Source: Atrina japonica (Eukaryota; Mollusca; Bivalvia; Pterioida; Pinnidae). Taken from it: a DNA stretch of 64,000 nucleotides. Both the position numbers and the translations under genes were made by a program. A model generated the notes under the pieces. It did not search any database, was not told where the DNA came from, and saw only the letters and a list, made by a program, of their open reading frames with translations. Shown piece after piece: positions 1-11,154 of this stretch. The DNA lies in the NCBI GenBank assembly GCA_030159075.1, contig BROG01000404.1:62001-126000 (forward strand), read 5' to 3'. Position 1 is the first letter of the stretch. Each line of letters opens with the position of its first letter.

Positions 1-683
1 GCCACTGTTGTTGTTCCTATCTAAATCTGTAGTCACTGTTGTTGTACCTATCTAAATCTGTAGTCAATGTTGTTGTTCCTATTCAAATCTGTAGTCACTG
101 TTGTTGTTCCTATTCAAATCTGTAGTCACTGTTGTTGTTCCTATCTAAATCTGTAGTCAATGTTGTGTTGTTCATATCTAAATCTGCGGCCACTGTTGTT
201 GTTCCTATCTAAATCTGTAGTCACTGTTGTTGTACCTATCTAAATCTGTAGTCAATGTTGTTGTTCCTATGTTCCTGTTCAAATCTGTAGTCAATGTTGT
301 TGTTCCTATCTAAATCTGTAGTCACTGTTGTTGTTCCTATCTAAATCTGTAGTCACTATTGTTGTTCCTATCTAAATCTGTAGTCAATGTTGTTGTTCCT
401 ATCTAAATCTGTAGTCACTGTTGTTGTACCTATCTAGATCTGTAGTCAATGTTGTTGTTCCTGTTCAAATCTGTAGTCACTGTTGTTGTTCCTATCTAAA
501 TCTGTAGTCACTATTGTTGTTCCTATCTAAATCTGTAGTCAATGTTGTTGTTCATATTCAAATCTGTAGTCACTGTTGCTGTTCCTACCTAAATCTGCGG
601 TCACTGTTGTTCCTATCTAAATCTGTAGTCAATGTTGTTGTTCCTATTCAAATCCGTAGTCACTTTTGTTGTTCCCTCTATAT
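1..683. repeat. 31-bp minisatellite array
   Basis: About 22 copies of a 31-bp unit containing GTAGTCACTGTTGTTGTTCC and CTATCTAAATCT run off the left edge. Units vary at CACTG/CAATG and at TATCTAAATC/TATTCAAATC, and a few have 3-bp deletions of GTT. It lies in the intron after exon D of gene 2. The open frame at 514-720 within it is an artefact. Confidence 0.93.
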
Positions 684-700
684 ATCTGTACATGTACATG

Positions 701-890
701 TACAGTCAAACTTGAATTGAAGGCCGCCTCTTTATAAAGGGCACTTGCATATAAAGGCAATTCAAACATAAACATGATAACTTAAGTTAACCGTTTTATA
801 ATGAATAAACCTCTTTATAAAAGCTACCTGTCTATAATGGCTACTTTTCCTGTTCCCTTAAATGGACTTTATAGATAAGTTTGACAGTAT
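701..890. mobile_element. MITE with TACAGTCAAACTTG-type ends
   Basis: The 190-bp element starts TACAGTCAAACTTGAATT and ends with its imperfect complement ATAAGTTTGACAGTA. The interior repeats a CCTCTTTATAAAGG-like motif. It belongs with the other ACAGT...ACTGT elements in this window. There is no coding capacity. Confidence 0.6.
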
Positions 891-1144
891 GTTGAGATTT
901 GTTCATGTGAAATTCACATCTTTTTTTTTTTTCTTCATTTTCCTAACAAAATAAGTCTTATCTTCCACAAAATATATTTACTCAATCTTGATGAAAATGT
1001 ATATAATTTCTTACACATCATTGTGTATTACAAATTCTTCAATTAGAAAGAAGGGATAGACTTATAAATTGGGGCCAAAAAAAAAAAATGTGGGTATGCA
1101 AAAAGAACATTTTATAACATATATACGTAAAAATGTATTTTTAC

Positions 1145-1253
1145 ATCTAGATTTTTCTGCCATGGCGGTGGTTTGCCTCGCTTTGCTGGGATGTGGTTCT
1201 CAAGATTATGTCTTCTTGTGGGTTCAGTTTCCACTTGGTGTACTCGATCACAG
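1145..1253 (-). CDS. Gene 2, coding exon D (conserved-looking basic Pro-rich segment)
   Basis: This exon follows the acceptor TATTTTTTATATTTCAG and, with the codon split from exon C, starts DCDRVHQVETEPTRRHNL. It continues through a basic Pro-rich motif, PAKRGKPPPWQKNLD. A GTAAAAATAC donor at 1,144 ends it in phase 0. If that donor is not used, the frame runs ten codons further to a TAA in AT-rich sequence. The Arg/His/Lys/Pro-rich, Trp-containing motif looks selected rather than random, but I cannot name the family. Downstream exons would lie left of the window. An overlapping plus-strand open frame at 1,069-1,257 is the shadow of this exon. Confidence 0.57.
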
Positions 1254-2280
1254 CTGAAATATAAAAAATTAATGTAAAATGAAATAAGAAAAAAAGTATC
1301 ATATTTAGCATATTTCGAGGGGCATTAGCCCAAAAAAAGTGTTTTGATTTTTTCTACTTTCACTACTCAATGTACATGATGTATAACAACAAAAAAGACC
1401 TATACACAGACATAAAAAATCTTATATTCCTATATATTTTGTGAAAATATGGTCAGGTCCAGTGTGGTATTCATATACAAATAGTAAAGTTGAGATAATC
1501 AATTGCAATTTAGAAAGTGCCAAACCTGGGTTTCTCAAGCAATTTTCACAAAATGTATAGGAATTTAAGAATGTTTAAGTCTGTGTATATCTCTTTTTTG
1601 TTTTTGTACATCATTCTAAGTAGTAACAAGAGTTGTCAGAAAACAACAAAGTTCGCTGGAAATGGGTGTAAATTTTCAAAGGTGTTTGACTCACATCTGT
1701 TAGGTTTTACAGTCATGGTAGTCATGGTAAGGTACTCATGTAAATATTTTGATTCCTTCAGCTCAGGCTAAAAGTTTTGAAAAAAGGTCACTAGGTCAAA
1801 ATTTAAGTTAACTGGTCTTAAGGAATCTATGTGTGAAATATCATGCCCCGCTGCGGTTAAACAGATACACATAAGGTTAAAGCTTTGTCTACAGATGCCA
1901 ACGACAACAATGATGGCGCAAGGGGTATGACATTAGCTCTCCACTTTTGCCCCGGTTAGCTAAAAAAGGGAAACAAAATTTTTGATAAAAAGGTAATGCC
2001 TCTTGAAGTTAAAACTGCTTGTGACAAACTTAAAGAAGAAAATATCATTGAACTAAAATCACGAAAATGTACAACTATTATGTTGTATATTATTATGTTT
2101 TAAATTTTGTATGTCTTTGTACCAACTTTGAACATCAAGAATCCTTTCTTAGCTAAGTCTTATTTCACCTGTTGGTAAGACAAGTATGGTCATCTAAAGC
2201 ATACTTTCTTAGTTAAGTCTTATTTCACCTGTTGGTAAAACGTTTTTTCACATCAAGAATTCCTTCTTATTATTATTACG
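1254..2280. other. Intronic sequence of gene 2 with interspersed-repeat traces
   Basis: There is no exon or RNA gene that I can support. 1,780-1,965 (AGGTCACTAGGTCAAAATTT ... CCACTTTTGCCCC) resembles a common bivalve interspersed repeat. A 31-bp direct duplication (TCTTATTTCACCTGTTGGTAA) occurs near 2,158 and 2,217. Confidence 0.4.
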
Positions 2281-2452
2281 AGTTGATGGAACATCAATGC
2301 AGTTATGTTATGCTAAGTTGTTTATTGGGAACAAGTCAAAACACATTTTGCAGTATGGGGTTAATAACACATAATGCTGATGCAAAATTACACATGTATG
2401 TGCATTTCAGCAACATAAACTCAACTTCAAGATTGAAATTTCCAAATCACAC
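2281..2452. repeat. 172-bp direct repeat, copy 1
   Basis: It starts AGTTGATGGAACATCAATGC and ends CCAAATCACAC. It matches 2,799-2,970 at about 96% identity by eye (six differences) with no indels. Confidence 0.9.
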
Positions 2453-2584
2453 TTTTATTTGTATATTTTTGCTTTTTAAAATGACGAAAATATAGTAACA
2501 ATATGCTGAAAAATATGGGTCTACAACACTTGTTGAAATATATGCTATTAAAGGTCAGTTTGGCGTCCTTAATGAATTTTAAGG

Positions 2585-2767
2585 TACAGTAAAACCTGCT
2601 ATAGCGGCCACCTCTATATAAGGATCACCTGTTTATAAAGGTCAGTTTCTTTATGTCCTTTCACTGCATACTTCAACAAAATTGAACCTGTGTATAAGGG
2701 TCACCTGCACAGAAAGGTAAATATTTTCTGGTTACTTGGTCGGTCCCTATATACAGGTTTCACTTTT
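2585..2767 (+). mobile_element. MITE (TACAGTAAAACCTG family)
   Basis: It starts TACAGTAAAACCTGCTATAG and ends TATACAGGTTTCACTTT, with internal GGTCACCTG / TATAAAGG motifs. It lies between the two copies of the 172-bp direct repeat. Confidence 0.65.
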
Positions 2768-2798
2768 GTTTTCTGACATTTGTTTATTAATTTTTACC

Positions 2799-2970
2799 AG
2801 TTGATGGAACATCAATGCAGTTATGTTATGCTTAGTTGTTTATTGGGAACAAGTCAAAGCGCATTTTGAAGTATGGGGTTAATAACACATTATGCTGATG
2901 CAAAATTACATATGTATGTGCATTTCAGCAACATAAACTCAACTTCAAGATTGAAATTTCCAAATCACAC
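2799..2970. repeat. 172-bp direct repeat, copy 2
   Basis: Second copy of the segment at 2,281-2,452, offset by 518 bp. It differs at six positions by eye. Confidence 0.9.
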
Positions 2971-3221
2971 TCTTAACCCACCCTAACAGGTGTGACTGAT
3001 CTCCTCTCCCCTACCTATACCCTATTTTACATGTAGTTGGTAAAAACTTCATTGATCAGAGAAGTGTCTTTGATATAACAATGATCAATTTTCCCTCCAG
3101 GATTTATGTTAACTGAAAGTCAAATATAAATGTCCATTGAGTCAAAATTGGAATATCTAAGAAGTATAATCTATTTATATTTCTGATATAATGAGTTACC
3201 AATATACAATATTTCAACTTA

Positions 3222-3540
<319 letters not shown>

Positions 3541-3797
3541 CTACAAACAGATATATTAAAACCAATATGTCCCCAAATCTTTCATCGTTTCGACATAAAA
3601 GGAATAAAGCTGAAAAGTCATGTACATGTTTAGTTAAAGGGAGAAAAATATACTGTCAAACACTGAGAGCATCAGAAAGTCAAATCAAGAAAAAGAAATC
3701 AGATGGAGAAATGTACATTGCAGAAAGATGACAGGCAGAGATAAAAATGGTCAAGAAAAATAACAGTACATGCAGTAGGGAACAAAAGATTGTTGTT

Positions 3798-4052
3798 GCT
3801 GCTGTTGTTGTTGTTGTTTAACGTCCCACTCAAGAATATTTCACTCATTTGGACTGACGTCACCAAATGCTTCAAATTTTGACCTATGCTTGGCACTTAC
3901 GGCCATTGAGCAGTGAGGGTTCTATAATGTGCAGACACCTACTGTGACAATGGGACCTCAGTTTTTACTGTCTCTGCCTCTGCCATTTGGCTCAAACCCA
4001 CAACCCTCCATTTGCGAATTGAGCACTCTACCGCAGAGCCACAATGGCTCTC
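3798..4052 (-). mobile_element. tRNA-derived SINE
   Basis: Read on the minus strand, the head CCATTGTGGCTCTGCGGTAG carries a pol III A box and GGTTGTGGGTTTGAGCC a B box. A conserved body follows (CACAGTAGGTGT, AACCCTCACTGCTCA). The 3' tail is TTCTTGAGTGGGACGTTAAA with CAA repeats. The A and B boxes are recognisable though diverged, so this is an old copy. Confidence 0.82.
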
Positions 4053-6194
4053 GGGAACAAAAGATATGAAAGAAATAGTATCAAAATAAAGCATGATCAG
4101 GAATTTTCCACCTTATCATATGGGGCTGAAATAAGGCCCCTTGCAAATGCCAAAGCAATGCATTTTTTTGTCAATATGCAGTCAAAATTACCCAATTAAG
4201 TCAAATAACAATAGATTTGAAGAAATTCTTGTGTTTTCACATAGCATTTCTAGATTTCATAAAATGCTGCTGAAACTCCAAATTAAAAAGGTCCAGACCC
4301 CAATTCCGAAAGAATGTGACTGTAGAAAATCCCTAATGATTATACAGAATGTGTATAACAATTTAGCTTTAACATGGTTTTCATGTGTCCTGTAACTGGT
4401 TATACAAATATCTCAAAAAGCATATCCTGTATCATGCCGCCTGAGTGAACTTGTATAATTCCACTTAATAGAAATCCTGGGTAAGTACTCTGTATTGTAC
4501 ATGTTATTTAATTCGCCACAAATAAAATGTTTGACTAACATATTCGCCGTTAATTTATTGCTGTAGGCGTCGGTAAAGATTAATGTACAACGATCTATCT
4601 TATTACCCGAAGAGTGGATCTTTAAATGGGAAATAATTATACTGCAGGAGCATTTAAGTTGTTTTCATTTACATTACATGACGATGACCTTTGTTAATAG
4701 ATCTCAAAAACAGAAATATATGAAAGGGTATACATGTACATTCATTTATTTAATAACTATAATAAGAATATCTAAGCTCACTGAAATAACACTGACCTTT
4801 TATCATAATCAAATTAAGGCACTTACCGTACTAAACTCTTTTAATTTCGTTGTCTTAAAATTTTGTGATTTTTCAATTTTCCATATTCCGCTGCCTTTAA
4901 TTTTGGCACTTTTATGTTTGTACAATGAAAACAATATCAGCTACCATTAAATTTTACGATTATTCATATTTCTTGAAATTTGCGAAATTTAAAGGCCTGC
5001 GGGAATTAAGGACAAGAAGTATACATACTCCAAAATTTATTTTATCATTTAATTTGGCTTTTTCTGTCAATATAACTTAAAGTGACACTTGACTTTAAAT
5101 ACTGCATGAATATAATTATCACCTGCCAGGCATTTATCAGAAATGCGAGCTACAAGAGTTACCTGCCCTTTGATTATGAAGCACGTAATAGTTTCTTTTG
5201 CTATTTTAGTCTTGATCTCTCCAGCGTTTAGGTCATGGTCACATGATACGTTTCCGTCTTGTCCTTAAGAGGTTTACGGTATATCATCACATATACAGTT
5301 CTTCCCTGATATATATCCCCAGTTTTAACGCCAAATCTGCATAACACCACTATTTCTTGAAGAACAAACTTACTTCCATATAATTCCCCTGTTATAACAT
5401 AAAAACCTGCATACTGCCATCTGCCACTGATTCTCCAGTACAAATGGTTATTTATACATATTAAATCTCTCAATTATATCACCAGAACAGGTGAATAAAT
5501 AATATGTGAGAAAAACTGTTAGCCAACGGTTGCTTATCTACTTCATTTAATGACTGCGAAGGGAGATAACTGGAACATCGAATGTCACAATTTTCAAATC
5601 TTGCTTCCGTGAGAGTTAAAAATATCCTCACATCATGTGTTTATACACAGCAGTTATCTCACCTTGAGAAATAATTGGGGGGATATCAAACAAAATCCTT
5701 GGTATTACAAGACTGTCAAATATTTATTTTAAATAGAGACAATGAAAATTAACAATAAAGAAATGTTTCTGGGTTTATGTTAGAAAGGGATCAAGACTTT
5801 CCGTTGAAAATTTACATATTTTGGAGGGTGTATTTTGGCTACTTTGATAGGGTGGTCAAATTGTCCAAACTCAAACTTGTCTGAGGTATGTTGGCACTGA
5901 ATCTATGGACCAAGTTTCATCAAAATCAGTACAGGAATGAAAGCATTAGAGTGATGATGAGGAAAGTTAACGGACACACAGACAACCAGACAGGTGTAAC
6001 GTATATATGATATTATGTCCCATCTTACGACAGAGGTCAGAACATAAGGTGAAGGTGCAACATATCTTTTTTTGGTCTGCACTTTTGGACCAGATCCGGG
6101 CCTACTTTTACAACCTGCATAACATACTGAAAGCCTATATGCCACTTGAACTGATGTGGTAGGAGAGTGATGATAAAGAATATGTATTAACTCA
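4053..6194. other. Intronic sequence of gene 2 with repeat traces and one unexplained open frame
   Basis: No exon is firmly supported. 5,080-5,225 and 5,820-6,140 read like interspersed repeats. An 81-codon minus-strand frame at 5,228-5,473 has an ordinary protein-like composition but no matching splice sites; it is described in the findings. Confidence 0.4.
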
Positions 6195-6400
6195 TTCATC
6201 CCTAAAAGACACGTTTGGACTGGTCTAAATCATTGACTTACAGAAGAGTCCATTGTTTTTCAGAGGCTGATGAGTTCATATCATTGAGTGGTCAATTTTA
6301 CCAATCTGGCTTGACCAGGGATAGAATCTGTTCACCTGCTGAAGTTTCAGCACTCTATCAACTGAGCTTTGTTGTCCTCTTCAAGACATGCCATCACTGC
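6195..6400 (-). mobile_element. tRNA-derived SINE with GGACTGGTCTAA tail family
   Basis: On the minus strand a tRNA-like head, AGCTCAGTTGATAGAGTGCT, resembles an A box. It is followed by a degenerate B box (AGATTCTATCCC) and a tail containing AATGATTTAGACCAGTCCAA. The same tail recurs at 11,155-11,235, 17,100-17,180, about 20,930-20,995 and 31,676-31,770, so this is a family of dispersed copies. Confidence 0.7.
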
Positions 6401-6529
6401 AGGGTTATGAGGAATTGGGGAAAGTTTTGGACATACAGAAATAGAGAATACCCAACCTTAATACAGTCGGAACTCATCAAGAATCTAGGGGACTAGAAAT
6501 CAAAACAAACTTATAAAAAATATACATAC

Positions 6530-6643
6530 TCTGTCTTTGTGGCTGCAAGTACGGCTGCAGCAGTCTTTGGTCTGTTGATCTTCCCTGATGATCCGTTGCT
6601 ATGGTTACCATTTAGAGAAACCTTAATGGATGCTGGAGTGGAC
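6530..6643 (-). CDS. Gene 2, internal coding exon C (basic, Ser/Asn/Ala-rich)
   Basis: This 114-nt exon is bounded by an acceptor (TTAATTATAG) and a GTATGTAT donor. It begins one base into a codon and ends two bases into one. It encodes 37 full codons: a polar SIKVSLNGNHSNGSSGKINR stretch followed by PKTAAAVLAATKT. The entry phase fits both exon A and exon B. The exit phase fits exon D, since GA plus C gives Asp. GC content is well above the surrounding intron, as expected of coding sequence. There are no transmembrane or catalytic signatures. The composition suggests a disordered linker; no family recognised. Confidence 0.6.
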
Positions 6644-7714
6644 CTATAATTAAATCAATTACATGTTGTAAGATATCAAAATAATTTAATGTAAGCAAAT
6701 GATTTTAATATGTTCTTTTTAGATTTTACACTAATTATTTATATATCTTACAGCAAAAATTGGGAACAAGCGATGGTTTCAAAGAGATAAATTTATTAAT
6801 GTAGACCATGTAACATATAATTATATATACACTGAAGACTTCTATCAATCTACCATATTGAGATTGACAAATAAGAAATCAAAACTGCCATACTAAATGT
6901 ATTTTTTAACAAAATCATTTTCATATTTGCGTCATTTATCTATAGATTTCTGTTGTCGTAAATTAAGCATGAATGTGTAATGTAAGCTTCAACGATTCCA
7001 ATTCTAAAGATATTTTTAAATGAAATATATCATGTCTCACAGTCTAGTGTGAAATCTTAAACTCTCTGTCAATATGTGGTACATTATAAATAAGAGAGGT
7101 CATTCTGAATTACAGATATGACAACTTTTAGTCTGTTAATATTTTGAACTGAAACAAAATTGCAGTTAAACATTTTCCTGAACATCTAAACATTATTTGA
7201 TACATTGACTTGTCTAAATGTATGATGGAATTGTCCATTTTGTCGTTATAGGTAAGAATAGTATGTAATTATTATATTAACATCAAGAAATCCCAAGTAT
7301 TGATATTACAATGTACATCAATATGATGCCTGAAAAAATGGACTTTACTTCACACAAACATAGGTTAGCTACTCCGTTAATGTCATTAGTGGTGAAATGT
7401 CTGTGAAAAACCACAGCTCGATGATTTTAAGATGTAACTTGACAATTAAAGTAAAAAGAGAAAAGATAAATAAAATAAAAACTGTTTTTCTTCTATTGCT
7501 GTTCTTTCTATAGCCATCTTAGTTCAAATTTAAAATATATCTAAGTAAACCAAAGTACTAATTTTGATGGCTACATGTGCGTTAGTGTTTATCACACACG
7601 ATGTCATTACATAAACTTCAAATAAAATAACAAGTTACATGTGGGCAAAGTGTTGTAATAAAACCTTTTAAAATATTTTGAACAAGAAATAAATTCAAAT
7701 AAAATAATATACAA
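6644..7714. other. AT-rich intronic sequence, nothing recognisable
   Basis: I see no exon, RNA gene or clear repeat family between exon C of gene 2 and the hairpin at 7,715. Confidence 0.5.
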
Positions 7715-7847
7715 TTATGACCCTCTGTGGAGGGATACATCCCAAATTGTCTCCCTGGGAAGGGTTATTTCCCTTGGGCTTTGCCCTCAGGAAATAACCC
7801 TTCCCAGGGAGACAATTTGGGATGTATCCCAACACAGAGGGCCATAA
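7715..7847. repeat. GC-rich inverted repeat, 58-bp arms and 17-nt loop
   Basis: The left arm 7,715-7,772 and right arm 7,790-7,847 are near-perfect complements. The core CCCAAATTGTCTCCCTGGGA pairs with TCCCAGGGAGACAATTTGGG, with only about four mismatches near the open end. The loop CTTGGGCTTTGCCCTCA can pair within itself. Plus- and minus-strand open frames here mirror each other because of the symmetry. Confidence 0.93.
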
Positions 7848-8204
7848 ATGTTTCATTATACCGAAATAAACAATACAAAAACAAAATTGAACAAGATTAT
7901 TATTTAATGTATCTGAGTACAACATTTTATCAACTTAATAAGGCATAGATAAAACCTATGGAGAGGGCGAAAGCATTCATCCGCAGATTTACAAGTTCAA
8001 TGTATTTTATTACATTAAGTGGCTGACTGTTTCCCTTGGTGTTAAAACATAATAGAATTTGTGTTATTTATCAGTCATGAATTAAATGCAACATAATGGT
8101 TTTATGCTATATATTTCGCTCTATCTCAGCATTACCTCAGAAATATGGATGTGCTCTGTGATCGGGTTCAGTGTATAGTGTGTTTGATTTACATGCATGA
8201 GAAA

Positions 8205-8320
8205 TTTGCCGTCAAGGGGTTATTTCCCTGGTATTATCCCTCGTTGCCAATGGCAGCGAAGGTATTATACCACGGTCACATGATTACCTTGGGGTTATTT
8301 CCCTCAGAGGCACGTTTTTG
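8205..8320. repeat. Interspersed repeat with paired GGTTATTTCCCT motifs
   Basis: GGGGTTATTTCCCT occurs at 8,217 and 8,292, flanking an imperfect inverted repeat (GGTATTATCCCTCGTTGCCA / TGGCAGCGAAGGTATTATACC). The motif is shared with the hairpin at 7,715-7,847, which suggests a common repeat family. Confidence 0.55.
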
Positions 8321-8510
8321 GTGCATATCCTTATCATCTTTTGTTATGTGACTGCTTTTAATCCAATCATGAATAATTTAACAAACATGAGGTATAATAA
8401 CATGTTATATGGCTATACGGTATAATAATTAACCGAAAAATGTACATTTTACAAGAAACATTTACTGCAGACACTAAGATGTAAACTTTATACATGTAGA
8501 AAATCATTTG

Positions 8511-9082
8511 ATATGCAGTGGAACCTGTTTTGAGAGAACACCTGTCTTGTGAGACCACCTGTTTTGAGAGAACACCTGTCTTGAAAGTCCACCTGTCTTG
8601 AGAGAATGCCTATCTTAAAGACCACCTGTCTTATGAGAATGCCTGTCTTAGAGACCACTTGTCTTGAAAGAATACCTGTCTTGAGAGACCACTTGTCTTG
8701 AAAAAATGCCTGTCTTGAGACCAAGTGTCTTGAGAGAATGCCTGTTTTTGAGACCACCTGTCTTGTGAGAATGCCTGTCTTAGAGACCACCTGTCTTGTG
8801 AGACCACCTGTATTGTGAGACCACCTGTCTTGAGATACCAACTGTCCTGAGAGAGTGTCTGTCTTAGAGACCATCTGTCATGTGTGAACACATATCTTGG
8901 GAGACCACTTGTCTTGTCAGACCACCTGTCTTGAGAGACCACTTGTCTTGTGATAACATATTCTGAGAACCATTCCATTTGATAATATTTTAAATAAAAT
9001 TTCTGTTAAGGGATAACATGTCTTGAGAGATCACATTTGAGTTTGAGATGTGGTGATCTGTCAAGACAGGTACCACTGTATA
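8511..9082. mobile_element. MITE with internally amplified about 20-bp units
   Basis: The ends are inverted: TATGCAGTGGAACCTG at the left and CAGGTACCACTGTATA at the right, with TA at both edges as in Tc1/mariner-type insertion. Between them run about 20 degenerate units of GAGACCACCTGTCTTGA and GAGAATGCCTGTCTT type, filling 8,520-8,960. Overlapping minus-strand open frames at 8,488-8,978 simply read through these units. Confidence 0.75.
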
Positions 9083-9109
9083 ACAATTATAATCATTATA
9101 TGTATGTGT

Positions 9110-9250
9110 GCTAATTCAAAAGCTACTTGTATATCTCTGCCAGTTAACATGTGGAAGACCAGTGGTCTCTTCCCAAATCTCTCTTCTATCATTACAAACT
9201 GGCCAACACTATATAACTGAAAAATTGTTGAGTGTGGTTTAACATATCAT
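9110..9250 (+). mobile_element. SINE 3' fragment
   Basis: The sequence GCCAGTTAACATGTGGAAGA ... ACTATATAACTGAAAAATTG TTGAGTGTGG matches the 3' half of the SINE at 10,030-10,290. The head is missing. Confidence 0.6.
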
Positions 9251-9804
9251 TCAAACGTATATTTCTATACCATGTATGTCATATGTATGTATATGTCGCT
9301 AAATGTACAAAGTTATGTATATGTATATCATTGTATATCAAAGCAATGTGAAATATGTCAATTTAACCTTAATGTGCTTGATTTAATTTACTGTACAGTA
9401 CACAAACTCAATTCAATAATAAAAATTTTAGAAAAAATTTTTGTTTTTTAGAACTTCTATAAAACAAGAGAAATTAGAAATGTAGAAGACATAGAAATAC
9501 ATATGTGCCTGAGTGACAGATATTGTACATATATAATTGCACAAAAAAATTACGTAAATGGATTATCAGATTTTATGTGTGTGTGTTAAATGTCAACTCG
9601 ACAAGGTGCATCTAAGGTTAGATCAACGTATGAGATTTCGGCTATTAACATAACAGCTCTACCTGTAAGTTCAGACTGAAAAGTAATCCTAATAGCATTT
9701 GTCAGGATTTTACCTATTATAAACATATTACAACTCAACAACTGCATAAGTAATTAATATATGTACTAATGTAGTCTTTTTGTTTAAACATTTACTTCCT
9801 AATC

Positions 9805-9960
9805 TAATGCAGTAAAACCTCTTTATAATGCCCTTCATTTCATTTGCCAACTTGCTTTGTGCCATGAGTTTTGAAAGTCCACCAATTTTCCCCATGGTTT
9901 CATTTGAGGTTTCTCTCAACCTATTGCCAAAGTGAAACCCCTTTATAATGCCAAATTTGG
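9805..9960. mobile_element. Degraded MITE fragment
   Basis: GCAGTAAAACCTCTTTATAATGCC near 9,812 and AGTGAAACCCCTTTATAATG near 9,930 are related to the ACAGTAAAACCTG family; the boundaries are unclear. Confidence 0.4.
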
Positions 9961-10029
9961 ACTAAAGAAATGATGGCAGTGTAACCAGGTTTTGTAAACT
10001 GCACACTGAGTTATACGGTACCTGGTCAG

Positions 10030-10290
10030 GGCCTCCATGGCCAAGTAGTAAAATAGTGCAGTACACTTTTAACCATGAAGTCTATGACCTCTGATCTGCA
10101 CAGGTTTCGAGCTCCACTGGTGCCTAAGCTGATCTAATTGTGAGAAAATTTGCCAGTTTACTTGTGGAAGACTGGTGTTCTCTTCCTGGGTACATTGTAA
10201 CTGGGTTTTCTCCCCCCCCCCCCTTTTAGAAACTGACTGCAACTATATAACTGAAACTTTGTTGAGTGTGTCGTATAACAATATCAAAAC
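10030..10290 (+). mobile_element. tRNA-derived SINE, plus orientation
   Basis: The head is TGGCCAAGTAGTAAAATAGT (A-box-like) with B box GGTTTCGAGCTCC. The central domain is GCCAGTTTACTTGTGGAAGAC, then a C-run (10,211-10,224). The tail is ACTATATAACTGAAACTTTG TTGAGTGTGTCGT followed by CAAAACAAA. Its central domain is shared with the SINE at 11,155-11,385. Confidence 0.78.
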
Positions 10291-10329
10291 AAAGTTAAAC
10301 CTTAATCATTCTCCATGGTGAAATATAAG

Positions 10330-10495
10330 TACAGTAAAACCTGTTTTAGTGACCACCTGTGTATAAAGACCACCTGGTCACAAAGACCAATTTTTGCTGT
10401 CCCCAATAGTACCATTTGTATACAATTCAACCTCTAAATAAAGATCACCTCCCTTCTTAAACCGATTTTCTTGTTTATATACAAGTTTCACTGTA
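10330..10495 (+). mobile_element. MITE, near full length (TACAGTAAAACCTG family)
   Basis: It starts TACAGTAAAACCTGTTTTAG and ends ACAAGTTTCACTGTA, giving 14-bp imperfect terminal inverted repeats. The interior has ACCACCTGTGTATAAAGACC and GCTGTCCCCAATAGTACC. The reverse-oriented copy at 56,127-56,310 has the same internal order. The start of another copy (ATGCAGTGGAACCTG) follows at 10,509. Confidence 0.8.
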
Positions 10496-11154
10496 ATTTT
10501 ATTAATATGCAGTGGAACCTGTAGATAGAGACCACCAAGTCACTATGGAAATGTGGTTTCTGAGACAACACAGATGGCTTCTCAGGTGAGGTAATAATAA
10601 ATTAATTTGACCAAGTGCTTTGTAGAATATGCTCTCTCAATTTTTTCACCTGCCTTTAGACACAATTAAAAAGCTAAGGATGGATTGAAAATGTTAAAAA
10701 AAGCGACACTAAATAGAAATTTCCATATTGATCAGGTATTTTATCTGATGCATTTTTTTTTTCAGATTTGAGTTTTGAAAAATGAATCAATTTGAACATG
10801 AAACAGATGCATTTTTTTCAACAAAAGAATTAAATGCATCACTTTTGATATCAAGTTTGGAGTATGAGTGTATATTGTGATTTCTTTCATCAAAATGAAA
10901 GGACAAAAAATGTTCAACAATGATTACAATGTGTGATTGGATGCCAATTCTTTTATCTTCTGCATTGATATTATAAGTCATTAGATAGTACAAATTTGTA
11001 ATAAACGCAGTTATCAAGTGCATGATGTTTTGATCAAATCGCCATATACAGAGCATTTTATTTGCTTTGTTTTGTTTTAATAGTGTTTAAATATGCCACA
11101 CTTAACAGCTTTTTAGTTGTACATTTGTATGGTAGCTGCCATATTTTAACTGAT

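Noticed and set aside
1..683. CRISPR-like regular array
   Set aside because: The units are contiguous head-to-tail with no unique spacers, and the context is eukaryotic. The same applies to the arrays at 11,395, 28,205, 38,160 and 44,780.
1069..1257. 62-codon plus-strand frame
   Set aside because: It is the antisense shadow of gene 2 exon D, which has splice sites and phase agreement on the minus strand.
8488..8978. Two overlapping 115-128-codon minus-strand frames
   Set aside because: They read different frames of the same tandem ACCACCTGTCTTGAGA motif inside a MITE.
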